Made by a program: the position numbers and the translations under genes | Assembly: GCA_049644285.1 (NCBI GenBank) | Contig: JBARRP010000213.1 | Location: forward strand, 1-64,000 | Direction: 5' to 3' | Length of the DNA: 64,000 bases | Source: CAVRXT01 sp049644285 | GTDB lineage: Bacteria; Acidobacteriota; Terriglobia; Acidiferrales; UBA7541 | The notes under the pieces: generated by a model | Told to the model about the DNA's origin: nothing | Seen by the model: only the letters and a program-made list of their open reading frames with translations | The model's database searches: none | Shown here: positions 52,533-60,352 of the stretch, in pieces | Position numbering within the stretch: the stretch's first letter is position 1 | How the letters are laid out: the number at the start of each line of letters is the position of its first letter

Positions 52533-52623
52533 GGGCGCTGCTTGCTGCGCCCGGAGGAATGGCTGCTCTCACCGCATTTCTACGCGATATTTCCCGGACA
52601 GAACACTAACGGGGCTTCGCCCC
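52533..52623. repeat. Hairpins in convergent npdG-cofC gap
   Basis: GGGCGC (52533-52538) pairs with GCGCCC (52547-52552) and GGGGC (52611-52615) with GCCCC (52619-52623). Both lie in the 247-base gap between convergent genes and could be weak terminators; the first resembles dispersed GC-rich intergenic palindromes seen in many genomes. No gene is seen in the gap. Confidence 0.35.
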
Positions 52624-52704
52624 AGCCCAACAAGCATGTCCTCGGGCGAACGAAACACGAACAAAACTTGACTCATTTGCACCAACTTTTTCCCCTCAAG
52701 ATGT

Positions 52705-53397
52705 CTAGGAAGGATTGCGCGAAAGCACCCCGACGCCCGCAGCTTTCTGAGCCACGCCGTCGTAGCCGTGCGCCAGCAGCCACACCCGAGTTCTTGTCGG
52801 ACGCAACCGGCGGGCGCTGAGAACACTCAGGTCGTCGAGCTCATCCACATCCAGCTCAAGCCGCGGATTCCGCACAATCCGGACCTGAGCGCCGCACCGC
52901 GAAGCCTCGGCGAGATGTCGCTGGAAACTCCCCCGACCAAAGTGCGAAGGGAAAAGCGCCGGCGGCGTCCGAAGCAACGCATTCGTCCCATCGCCATCCT
53001 GTGAAGGCACGAGCAAGGCGCCAGGAGCTGGCGGCATCTGTTCGAAGATATCCTCGATATCGCGCGGCTCAACAAGAGGCAGGTCCACCGGCAGCCGCAG
53101 CAGCGCGTCCACCCCCCGTTCGGCACACCAAAGGGATGCGAAATCCACAGAATCACTTTCCGAAATCTGTCGGCATTCGGGAATCGCTTCCCATCCGATC
53201 TGCTTGGCGCGCTCGAGGACGCGTGCCTCCGAGCTTACGACGAAAACCCGGTCAATACCCCGAACGCCGGCCATGACTTCCAAGAAATCCTGCCAGAGCG
53301 CATCCGCGAGCGCGATCCGCTCCTCGATCGAAAAATGCGGCGCCAAACGCTGCTTCGCGTTCGACAGCTCCTTCACCGGAATCAGCACCGCTCTCAC
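52705..53397 (-). CDS. cofC: 2-phospho-L-lactate (or PEP) guanylyltransferase
   Basis: 230 residues. CofC/FbiD signatures: VLIPVKELSNAKQRLAP, LPVDLPLVEPRDIE and PSQDGDGTNALLRTPP, then FGRGSFQRHLAEA. It forms the GDP-activated three-carbon unit (from phospholactate in archaea, phosphoenolpyruvate in several bacteria) that CofD joins to Fo. Which substrate is used cannot be read from sequence by eye. Upstream of it on the same strand, across 184 bases, is the cofG-H-D operon. Confidence 0.9.
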   Translation of the reverse strand: MRAVLIPVKELSNAKQRLAPHFSIEERIALADALWQDFLEVMAGVRGIDRVFVVSSEARVLERAKQIGWEAIPECRQISESDSVDFASLWCAERGVDALLRLPVDLPLVEPRDIEDIFEQMPPAPGALLVPSQDGDGTNALLRTPPALFPSHFGRGSFQRHLAEASRCGAQVRIVRNPRLELDVDELDDLSVLSARRLRPTRTRVWLLAHGYDGVAQKAAGVGVLSRNPS

Positions 53398-53581
53398 GAG
53401 ATTCTTAGACTCCCTGTGGCTCGGTTGACATCTCTATAAAATGTGCCACCCAATCTCGCTGCGTTTTGCAGGATTTTCGCCCAACACGGGCAAAGTCTCT
53501 CCTTGTCTAGCTGCAGTCCACACTTGCCGCGGCCAGTATCCGGGGACGTAAACAGAGTTACTCCCGCCATGCCACAACAAC

Positions 53582-54541
53582 CTACGCAAACTGAGCGCGC
53601 GCTTTCGCCGCGCGCCGAGGCAAATGGTTTAGCACCGTGCGCGCTAGTCGGACTTTATCCGCCGTCGTCCGCATCACCGTCGGGCAAGCAACCGTTTTCA
53701 CCCCAAGCGCCTCGATGAAGGACTGGGCCGAAGCGTCCGCCCGGTCGATCAGAAAAGTACCGAAGACATCCTGGTAAAGCTTCGCAACGCCCACCGCGGA
53801 GGCTTCGAGTCCCATCTGCGTCAACATTCGGTCCGAAGGGCCTTTCAACGATCTTCCCCTGACGATGGGGCATACGGCCAGCACCGACTCGCGCCTCTCC
53901 CGCAGTGCTCCTCGAACGCCCTTGACGGCGAGAATCGGTCCGATGCTGATCAACGGATTGCTCGGGCAGATCACGATCGAGTCAGCTTGTCCCAGCGCTT
54001 CGAGAACGTCCGGCGCCGCCTCTGCCTTTTCCACTCCGTCGAATCGAATCCCACGAACCGCAGGTTTCGCCCGCAACTTGACGAGATATTCCTGAAAGCT
54101 CAGCCAGCCCTGCTTTGTGTCAATCATCGTGCGAATTGGCTGATCGCTCATCGGAAGAATTCGCGCCTGCACGCCAAGCGCTCGCCTGACGGAATCTGCG
54201 ACTTGAGATAGCGTCATGCCTTTCCTGAGCTGCTCGGTGCGATAGATGTGCGTCGCGAGGTCGCGATCGCCAAGATGGAACCAGTCCGCGCTTCCGTACG
54301 CAGCAAGTCGCTGCAGCGCAAAAAACGTTTCGTTCTTGAATCCCCAACCTGTCTCCGGGTTCACGACTCCGGCCAGCGTATACGTGACAATATCCAGATC
54401 GGGCGAAATCTCTAGACCATGCAGCGTCAGATCATCCCCTGTATTCACAATGATGGTGAGCGAGCGTGGATCCATCGCTCTCGCGAGACCAAGGAGAAGT
54501 TTCGACGCCCCAACCCCCCCTGCCAGCGCTGCGATCCGCAT
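53582..54541 (-). CDS. cofD: 2-phospho-L-lactate transferase CofD
   Basis: 319 residues: IAALAGGVGASKLLLGLA, IVNTGDDLTLHGLEISPDLDIVTY (partly), WFHLGDRDLATH, ICPSNPLISIGPILAV, and LIDRADA near the C-terminus. It transfers the phospho-three-carbon unit to Fo, giving F420-0 or its dehydro form. Its start overlaps the cofH stop by 1 nt (TGATG), so it is co-translated with cofH. Confidence 0.95.
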   Translation of the reverse strand: MRIAALAGGVGASKLLLGLARAMDPRSLTIIVNTGDDLTLHGLEISPDLDIVTYTLAGVVNPETGWGFKNETFFALQRLAAYGSADWFHLGDRDLATHIYRTEQLRKGMTLSQVADSVRRALGVQARILPMSDQPIRTMIDTKQGWLSFQEYLVKLRAKPAVRGIRFDGVEKAEAAPDVLEALGQADSIVICPSNPLISIGPILAVKGVRGALRERRESVLAVCPIVRGRSLKGPSDRMLTQMGLEASAVGVAKLYQDVFGTFLIDRADASAQSFIEALGVKTVACPTVMRTTADKVRLARTVLNHLPRRAAKARAQFA

Positions 54542-55815
54542 CAGTATCCTGTCCGCGAGTGATTCGCAGAAGTGGATACGGGAGTCCCACCGCAGCGAAG
54601 TGGCGGATTAATTCCCTGTGAGCTCGTAGCCTCGAACGTCCGCCGGATTTTGTACGTCGTGCTCCGCTCGGCGGGAACGCGGCCGATCGAGCCGATCAGC
54701 GATTGGAACTCCTCAGGAGAGACATACTCACCGAATGTGGCGCCGGCAGCCTTCGAGATGCTCTCTTCCATCAGCGTCCCACTGAAATCGTTCGCTCCAG
54801 CTTCGAGGCATGCCAACGCTGCTTCGAACCCCAACTTTACCCAGGAAACTTGAATGTTGCGGATATAGTTGTTCAACAACAAACGCGCCAAGGCATGGAC
54901 AATCAGGTGTCCGCGCAATGTGCTGCCGGGACGCGCCCCGCCGATTTGATAGAGCCGCGTCTTGGCATGGATAAACCCGAGCGGCACAAATTCGGTGAAC
55001 CCGCGCGTCTCCTTCTGAATCGCGCGGAGCAGGAGAATGTGACGCACCCAATGCTCGGGCCGCTCCACGTGCCCGTACATCATCGTTGAAGTTGTAGGAA
55101 TTCCCAGCGAGTGCGCCGCGCGGATGATCTCGATCCACTGCGCCACCTTCAGCTTGTTCGGGCTCAACTCGCTGCGAACCTCGTCGTCCAAAATCTCCGC
55201 CGCCGTGCCCGGAATGCTCCCCAATCCCGCTTCTTTCAACATCAGCAGATACTCGCGAACAGGCAGCCGCGACTTTTCCATGCCGTAGGCAATTTCCATT
55301 GGGGAATACGCATGGATGTGCATCTCCGGCAGCGCCGCTTTGATGGAGAGCAACAGATTTCGGTAGTAGTAGCCGTCCAAATCTTTCGGCAGCCCGCCCT
55401 GGATGCAAACCTCCGTCGCGCCGCGCGCTGCCGCTTCCACCGCCTTTGCCACAAGTTTCTCGTTCGAGTGAAAGTAGGCGTCGGACGCGTGAGGCCCGCG
55501 ACTAAACCCGCAAAACGAACAGCCGACAATGCACACGTTCGTGAAATTCAGGTTGCGATTCACGACGTACGTGATGGCATCACCGACGGTCCGTCGCCTC
55601 AGCTCATCCGCCGCTTTGACAAGCGCGATCAGGTCGCGTCCTTCGACTTCCGCCAGTCGCATCCCGTCTCCAAAATCAAGCTCCACTCCCTCGAGCGAAC
55701 CTCCCAGAATACGAGCGATCGCCGGGCTCGCTTCACGGAACGCTTCCTCGCACGAGACCTCTCGCAGAAGATCCATCATCTCCCGCGGATTCTCAGTTGT
55801 GGCCGTTTCGGGCAT
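54541..55815 (-). CDS. cofH: Fo synthase subunit CofH (radical SAM)
   Basis: 424 residues; ATG at 55815 with a GGAAGG site, overlapping the cofG end by 23 bases. Radical-SAM Cys triad C95, C99, C102 (CIVGCSFCGF), EVCIQGGLPKDLDG, MMYGHVERPEHW, FVPLGFIH. It couples tyrosine-derived fragments to 5-amino-6-ribitylamino-uracil. A ~25-residue tail (PPLRCGGTP and onward) extends beyond the usual end. Separate CofG and CofH are the archaeal-type layout; actinobacteria use the fused FbiC. Confidence 0.94.
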   Translation of the reverse strand: MPETATTENPREMMDLLREVSCEEAFREASPAIARILGGSLEGVELDFGDGMRLAEVEGRDLIALVKAADELRRRTVGDAITYVVNRNLNFTNVCIVGCSFCGFSRGPHASDAYFHSNEKLVAKAVEAAARGATEVCIQGGLPKDLDGYYYRNLLLSIKAALPEMHIHAYSPMEIAYGMEKSRLPVREYLLMLKEAGLGSIPGTAAEILDDEVRSELSPNKLKVAQWIEIIRAAHSLGIPTTSTMMYGHVERPEHWVRHILLLRAIQKETRGFTEFVPLGFIHAKTRLYQIGGARPGSTLRGHLIVHALARLLLNNYIRNIQVSWVKLGFEAALACLEAGANDFSGTLMEESISKAAGATFGEYVSPEEFQSLIGSIGRVPAERSTTYKIRRTFEATSSQGINPPLRCGGTPVSTSANHSRTGY

Positions 55816-56977
55816 AGCCTTCCTTGTCGCGTAGCCGCTCTACATGCGGCCTCACATTCGGTTGCAGAAACTCCGATTGCGCCGTGAATTCGGGGTAGAT
55901 CGCCAGTCTCTCGCGCAACTCCAACCCGCGAGCGGCCGTTTTCTCCCGCAGCAAGTTGATCGCAGGCCACGCTGCCTCGGGATTAATAAAATCCATGGTA
56001 ACTGGTGAAATCCCCCCCCAATCATTGATCCCCGCCTCCAGCAGCCGGGGAAAGTCCTGATAACTCAGATTCGGGGGCGCCTGCAAGTTCATTTCGCCGC
56101 CAAGAATCAGGCGCGCGATCGCAAGCGTGCGCAGCATCTCCTCGTGCGAAGGCTCCGGCATCTCCGCAAACCGCGTCCCGGGTTTGGCTCGGAAATTCTG
56201 CACGATCACTTCCTGAATGTGGCCGTAGCGCTCATGCAGCGAACGAATCGTCAGCAAAGAATCAATTCGCTCCTCCATCGTCTCGCCGATCCCGATCAGG
56301 ATTCCGGTGGTGAAGGCGATCCGAAGCTGACCAGCCTCTTCCATCGTGCGCAGGCGAAGCGCCGGAACTTTATCCGGCGCGTTCCAGTGCGCCTCGCCCT
56401 TTCGCAGCAATCGCGGGCTGCTGTTTTCGAGCATCAATCCCATGCTCGCATTCGATTCTTTCAGGCGTTCCAGGTCTTTCCGGCCCATCAAGCCCGGATT
56501 CGCATGAGGAAGTAGGCCGGAGCGCTCGAGCACGAGCTCGGTCATTGCCGCGAGGTAATCGAGCGTCCGCGAATAACCCAGTCGGCGAAGCTGCGCGACC
56601 GCTTCAGGAAAAAGCCGCTCGGGCTGATCCCCCAGGCTGAACAGCGCCTCTTTGCAGCCGGCGCGTCTCCCCGCTTCTGCGATCGCCAACACTTCCTCGC
56701 GTGTCAGGTAGCGTCCTCCCTCTTCGTCGGGATCGCGCCGGAACGTGCAATACCCACAGTAATCCCGGCAGAGTCGGGTAAGCGGAATGAAAACCTTCTT
56801 CGAGAAGCTGATGGTTCGCCCATGCGAGCGCTCGCGCAGTGCAGACGCAGCTCGAAGCAAGGACTGCAAATCTGATTTTTCTGCGAGCAGCAGCCCTTCT
56901 TCGCGGCTCACACCCCGTCCTCCCTCGGCTCGGGCTAAGGTTTGCTCGACGCGACCAAACTGGGTAAGTGCACTCAT
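55793..56977 (-). CDS. cofG: Fo synthase subunit CofG (radical SAM)
   Basis: 394 residues from the ATG at 56977; the longer frame upstream runs through the promoter region. Radical-SAM triad C70, C74, C77 (CRDYCGYCTF), KEALFSLGDQPERLFPEA, GILIGIGET, and NDWGGISPVTMDFINPE. It makes the 7,8-didemethyl-8-hydroxy-5-deazariboflavin ring together with CofH. First gene of the cofG-cofH-cofD operon. Confidence 0.94.
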   Translation of the reverse strand: MSALTQFGRVEQTLARAEGGRGVSREEGLLLAEKSDLQSLLRAASALRERSHGRTISFSKKVFIPLTRLCRDYCGYCTFRRDPDEEGGRYLTREEVLAIAEAGRRAGCKEALFSLGDQPERLFPEAVAQLRRLGYSRTLDYLAAMTELVLERSGLLPHANPGLMGRKDLERLKESNASMGLMLENSSPRLLRKGEAHWNAPDKVPALRLRTMEEAGQLRIAFTTGILIGIGETMEERIDSLLTIRSLHERYGHIQEVIVQNFRAKPGTRFAEMPEPSHEEMLRTLAIARLILGGEMNLQAPPNLSYQDFPRLLEAGINDWGGISPVTMDFINPEAAWPAINLLREKTAARGLELRERLAIYPEFTAQSEFLQPNVRPHVERLRDKEGYARNGHN

Positions 56978-57366
56978 GAGGGATTCACGATCGTGGGTCC
57001 CGGTGTTGATGACTGGCAGCTTTCTCACAGGTCGTGCAACCTCGCCGATTATAACCGTGCTCGGACCGCGAGGAGTCAAGAATCGCATCACGAAAATAGG
57101 AACTTGCCTGGCTCTGTTGACGTCCTCCACGTGTGACTTCCAGGCTCTCTCTGTATTCCTCTGCGCCCTCCCCGCCCTGCACCGCATAGTGAGGGGCTGT
57201 GAAATGTTTTGCGCTTCGCAATTGCCTTCGCTGAGGGCTGAAAGCTGCCGGCTGATGGCGATTCGTCGAACCGGATAGCCTGAACGCAAGGCGGTCACCG
57301 AAAATGCTGCTCGAACGTCCAAGCCAAAGGGCCGTATAATCGCCCGGATCGCGAAGGGAGACTCAC
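56978..57366. other. Divergent region between cofG operon and dienelactone hydrolase
   Basis: 389 bases without a gene. On the minus strand TATAAT (57053-57048) and TTGACT (57079-57074) could drive cofG, but the 20-base spacer is too long for a normal promoter. On the plus strand TATAAT (57335-57340) lies 27 bases before the hydrolase ATG, with a poor -35. One copy of a direct repeat lies at 57193-57247. Confidence 0.4.
57193..57247. repeat. Imperfect direct repeat, copy 1
   Basis: Begins GGGGCTGTGAAATGTTTTGC and ends near GCTGAAAGCTG. It is about 85-90% identical, by eye, to 58161-58217; the two copies flank the dienelactone hydrolase gene in the same orientation. Confidence 0.6.
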
Positions 57367-58110
57367 ATGGCAACTGTCCAAACCAAGCAAGTCGCCACGC
57401 AATACGTCGAATTGACTGTTTCCGACGGCACTCGCATGCGCGCCTATACAGCTCGGCCGGAGACTGCAACTCCTCACGCGGGCTTGCTCGTCTTCCAGGA
57501 GGCCTTTGGCGTGAATGCGCATATCCGCGATGTCACCGAACGCTTTGCCCGCCAGGGCTTCGTCGCCGTCGCTCCCGAATTCTTTCACCGCACCGCGCCC
57601 GGATTCGAGGGCGACTACAACAATTTCGCAGTCGTCATGCCGCATCTTCAGGCCATGACGCCACAAGGCCAGAGCGCCGACATTCTCGCCGCCTTCGATT
57701 GGTTGCGTTCCCAGACCGCTCTCCGTGAAAAGCCCATTGCTTCGGTCGGATTCTGCATGGGAGGAACGGTCTCTTTTCTGGCGAACGCGGTTGTTCCTGT
57801 AAAGGCCGCGATTTCCTTTTACGGTGGCGGAATCGCTCCCGGTTCCCGTGGCCCCGGCCTCCTTTCTCGAGCCGGCGAGCTGCACGCCCCGGCGCTGCTG
57901 TTTTGGGGAGGCCTCGACAAAAGCATTGGGCCCGATCAAAACCGCGCCGTGGTCGATGCCTTGCGCGCCGCCGGAAAACCCTTCGTCAATGTCGAATTCT
58001 CTGACGCCGACCACGGTTTCTTCTGCGACGCTCGCCCGAGCTACAATCCCGTCGCGGCCGCGCAGTCCTGGGCGCTATTGCTCGAGTTCCTGAAATCTCA
58101 TCTCCACTGA
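57367..58110 (+). CDS. Dienelactone hydrolase-family protein
   Basis: 247 residues; ATG with AAGGGAG upstream. Alpha/beta-hydrolase of the DLH type with a cysteine nucleophile: E45 (FQEAFGVN), C130 (GFCMGGTVSF), D184 (GGLDKSIG), H216 (DADHGFFC). Such enzymes open dienelactones in chlorocatechol routes, but many homologues have other ester substrates. Flanked by a direct repeat and divergent from cofG. Confidence 0.88.
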   Translation: MATVQTKQVATQYVELTVSDGTRMRAYTARPETATPHAGLLVFQEAFGVNAHIRDVTERFARQGFVAVAPEFFHRTAPGFEGDYNNFAVVMPHLQAMTPQGQSADILAAFDWLRSQTALREKPIASVGFCMGGTVSFLANAVVPVKAAISFYGGGIAPGSRGPGLLSRAGELHAPALLFWGGLDKSIGPDQNRAVVDALRAAGKPFVNVEFSDADHGFFCDARPSYNPVAAAQSWALLLEFLKSHLH

Positions 58111-58160
58111 GCGCGTCGAGCGAACTGCATCAACCTTAGGGGCACGGCACGCCGTGGCGC

Positions 58161-58217
58161 GGGGCTGCGAAATGTTTTGCGTTTCGCGAAATTACCTTCA
58201 CTGATGGCTGGAAGATG
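58161..58217. repeat. Imperfect direct repeat, copy 2
   Basis: Begins GGGGCTGCGAAATGTTTTGC and ends GGCTGGAAGATG; aligns with 57193-57247 with a few substitutions and small indels. It lies in the 162-base convergent gap after the hydrolase gene. Confidence 0.6.
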
Positions 58218-58272
58218 AATCGGTTAGCTGGGGGTCCAATTCGGGGACTGTCGGGCTGTCCGCTCCTTCAAT

Positions 58273-58998
58273 CTAAGAAGTTGCAGTAGGCTGCTTGGTC
58301 GCCGCCACCAGCTCCTCGGCGTACAGCACGCCTTCCGGAGTTTCCTCGTGTTTGAAGTACACAAACACGTCGCCTCGTTGGGCAAGCTCCGCGACTTTTC
58401 GTGCCAGCGCCTTCCGATCTTTGGGTGAATACTTCTCTTTTCTCAACCGCATGTAGATAAAATCGGCAGTCTGGACATCCGGAGCCTCGATTTTTTCGCT
58501 CTCTGCTTGGCAGAGCGCCACATTGGCATTACGCAGTAGCGTGAAGGCCTCCTCGCAAAACCAGGAGGCGTGCCGAAATTCAAACGTGGCGCGCAGAGCA
58601 CGGGGCAATCCCTTCAGGAAATCCGCCAGGAGCTCCAAATCGCACTTCAGATACGGCGGCAACTGAAACAACACTGGTCCCAACTTGCTCTCGTCCTGCA
58701 ACGGCCGTAAAGCGGAAAGGAACTGCAACGTATACTCAACCGCCCCGCGGAGTCGCTTGACATGCGTGATCATCTGGTTCGCCTTGACGGCGAACTTGAA
58801 CTCCCCTGGCGTCGCGGCAATCCAGCCAGTCAGCAGCTTCTCGGTAGGAAACCGTCGAAACGTGTGGTTTATTTCCACCGAGTTCAATCGGCTCGCGTAG
58901 TAGTCCAGGAACTTTGCGGAAGCGAGCTTCGCTGGATAAAATTCCGGCTTCCACTGCGGATAGGCCCAACCCGAAGTCCCAGCATACACTTTTGACAT
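58273..58998 (-). CDS. DUF72 family protein (YecE-like)
   Basis: 241 residues. Classic DUF72 pattern: VYAGTSGWAYPQWKPEFYP, SVEINHTFRRFPTE, FKFAVKANQMITH, GPVLFQLPPYLKCD, TFEFRHASWF, DVFVYFKHEETPEG. A TIM-barrel-like family of unknown biochemical function found in bacteria and archaea. Family assignment is firm; no function can be given. It has its own 210-base upstream gap shared with the divergent broken lipoprotein gene. Confidence 0.93.
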   Translation of the reverse strand: MSKVYAGTSGWAYPQWKPEFYPAKLASAKFLDYYASRLNSVEINHTFRRFPTEKLLTGWIAATPGEFKFAVKANQMITHVKRLRGAVEYTLQFLSALRPLQDESKLGPVLFQLPPYLKCDLELLADFLKGLPRALRATFEFRHASWFCEEAFTLLRNANVALCQAESEKIEAPDVQTADFIYMRLRKEKYSPKDRKALARKVAELAQRGDVFVYFKHEETPEGVLYAEELVAATKQPTATS

Positions 58999-59208
58999 GG
59001 CGCATCAGTGTACCCTGATCGAACTCGGCTTGCCATATAGTGAAGTTGGTAGCCGCACCGCGAATCGAAGCCGGGTTCCACACTGAGAAAGGAATCTTAA
59101 AACACGACATTCTTGATAGCATGCTTCAGGAACGGCAGGCAGTTCGATGCGCTCCGATTTTGCGCTTCGGGACACAGACAACGGGGCCGGCACGTAGACA
59201 GCTTCGAC

Positions 59209-60102
59209 ATGGACAGGCGCACATCGAAAGTGAAGGTTCTCACTCAACTCTTTCTGCTGACGTCATCGCTGACGCTCTACGCCTGCACCAAGCATGATTC
59301 GACGGCGGGGTATCCGGTCCCGGAAGGCGGAGCCGTTGTGAACGGAGTCTACCGGAACAGTTATTTCGGCCTCCAATATCCGCTGCCGCCAGGGTGAACC
59401 AAGGATCTGACAGGACCCCCGCCTTCCGACACCGGCTACTACTCGCTGGTAGCGTTCAAGCCTGAAGGTGAACTGACCGCCACGATTCTGATCGCCGCCC
59501 AAGACATGTTTTTTTATCCCAAACCCATCAAGGACACGATGGACTTCCTCGCCCTGATGAAGCGAGACCTTGATCCGAGTCTCAGCGCTTCAGAACCCGC
59601 TTCGGTCGAGATCGCCGGCCGATCGTTTGGCAGATTCGACTTCAGCGGGGCGGGACTTCAGCACTCCGTATTTGCGACCGAGATTCGTTGCCATATCCTC
59701 AGCTTTATCTTGACATCTCGCAGCTCGAAACAAATCCAGGAACTTGCTGCCTCGCTGGATAAGATTTCCCTCGCGTCCGGGACCCCTGCCGGTGCTGCTT
59801 CGGAGAGCAAAGGACCGCCTGCTCCGTGGCCCATCTGTGTTCGCGAGTATGCGACCGAGGACCATATCGTGCGCCGGACGTATCCAGTCGGATCGGGGCC
59901 AGGGTTTCCCCGCGTGCCGGTTCGCATCATCATCGATAAGCAGGGAAGAGTCCGGCATATTCATCCGATCGCCGGTTTTCCGGAACAGATCAAGAGTGTT
60001 GCAGATGCGTTGTCGCAATGGGTGTTCAAACCCTACGTTGTTAACGGGCGTCCCGCCGAAATCGAAACCGGTTTGCGACTCGATTTTCGGGCCAAGGAGT
60101 GA
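59209..60102 (+). pseudogene. TonB C-terminal-domain lipoprotein interrupted by in-frame TGA
   Basis: The frame from the ATG at 59209 encodes a lipoprotein signal (LTLYAC, Cys26) and continues to 60102, but TGA at 59395-59397 interrupts it after YPLPPG. Reading continues in the same frame without any other stop: TKDLTGPPPSDTGYYSLVAF. The context PPG-stop suggests an ancestral Trp (TGG to TGA). The C-terminus is a TonB-C-like domain (IDKQGRVRHIHPIAGFPE, ALSQWVFKPY). ATG at 59506 could allow a truncated product without a signal peptide. A recent nonsense mutation or a sequence error is more likely than recoding. Confidence 0.75.
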
Positions 60103-60192
60103 AAGCGGGTTCCACCGTGCGGGTCCAGCCTAAAAGAGAAACGATTCGTTCTCAGAACTTAGCAGGCTGCTTGCTGAAAAACTCTCCAGCGC

Positions 60193-60288
60193 GTCATTCC
60201 GAGGAGTTCGCCGCGGCGAACGACAAGGAATCTGCTTTTTCCTTGAACATCTTGCGAAAAGCAGATCCCTCGCTCCGCTCGCGATGAC
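60193..60288. repeat. Large imperfect palindromic repeat element
   Basis: The outer arms GTCAT (60193-60197) and ATGAC (60284-60288) and inner arms GGAATCTGCTTTT (60227-60239) and AAAAGCAGATCCC (60257-60269, one mismatch) form a long hairpin with a 17-base loop. The sequence type (TCATTCCGAGGAG...AGGAATCTGC) resembles dispersed intergenic palindromes of many soil bacteria. It lies between the broken TonB-C gene and the oxidoreductase terminator. Confidence 0.6.
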
Positions 60289-60311
60289 AGAGAGTACCTG
60301 AGAGACAAGAA

Positions 60312-60343
60312 GGCCGCGGATGGCTGGCGAGCCGTCCGCGGCC
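60312..60343 (-). terminator. Rho-independent terminator of di-heme oxidoreductase gene
   Basis: GGCCGCGGA (60312-60320) pairs perfectly with TCCGCGGCC (60335-60343), and inside it GGCT (60322-60325) with AGCC (60330-60333) around a four-base loop. On the minus strand it begins 10 bases after the oxidoreductase stop and is followed by a T-rich TTCTTGTCTC. A very stable hairpin. Confidence 0.75.
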
Positions 60344-60352
60344 GCGTGCCGT

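Noticed and set aside
53425..53440. TTGACA and TATAAA on the plus strand upstream of cofC
   Set aside because: Only four bases separate them and no plus-strand gene follows, so they cannot form a promoter.
57295..58014. Long minus-strand reading frame opposite the dienelactone hydrolase
   Set aside because: It is antisense to a gene with an intact catalytic set, and its own translation shows no family features.
59209..60102. Selenocysteine or stop-readthrough at the in-frame TGA
   Set aside because: No selenoprotein family match, the context suggests Trp, and no stem-loop typical of a bacterial SECIS was seen after the codon.
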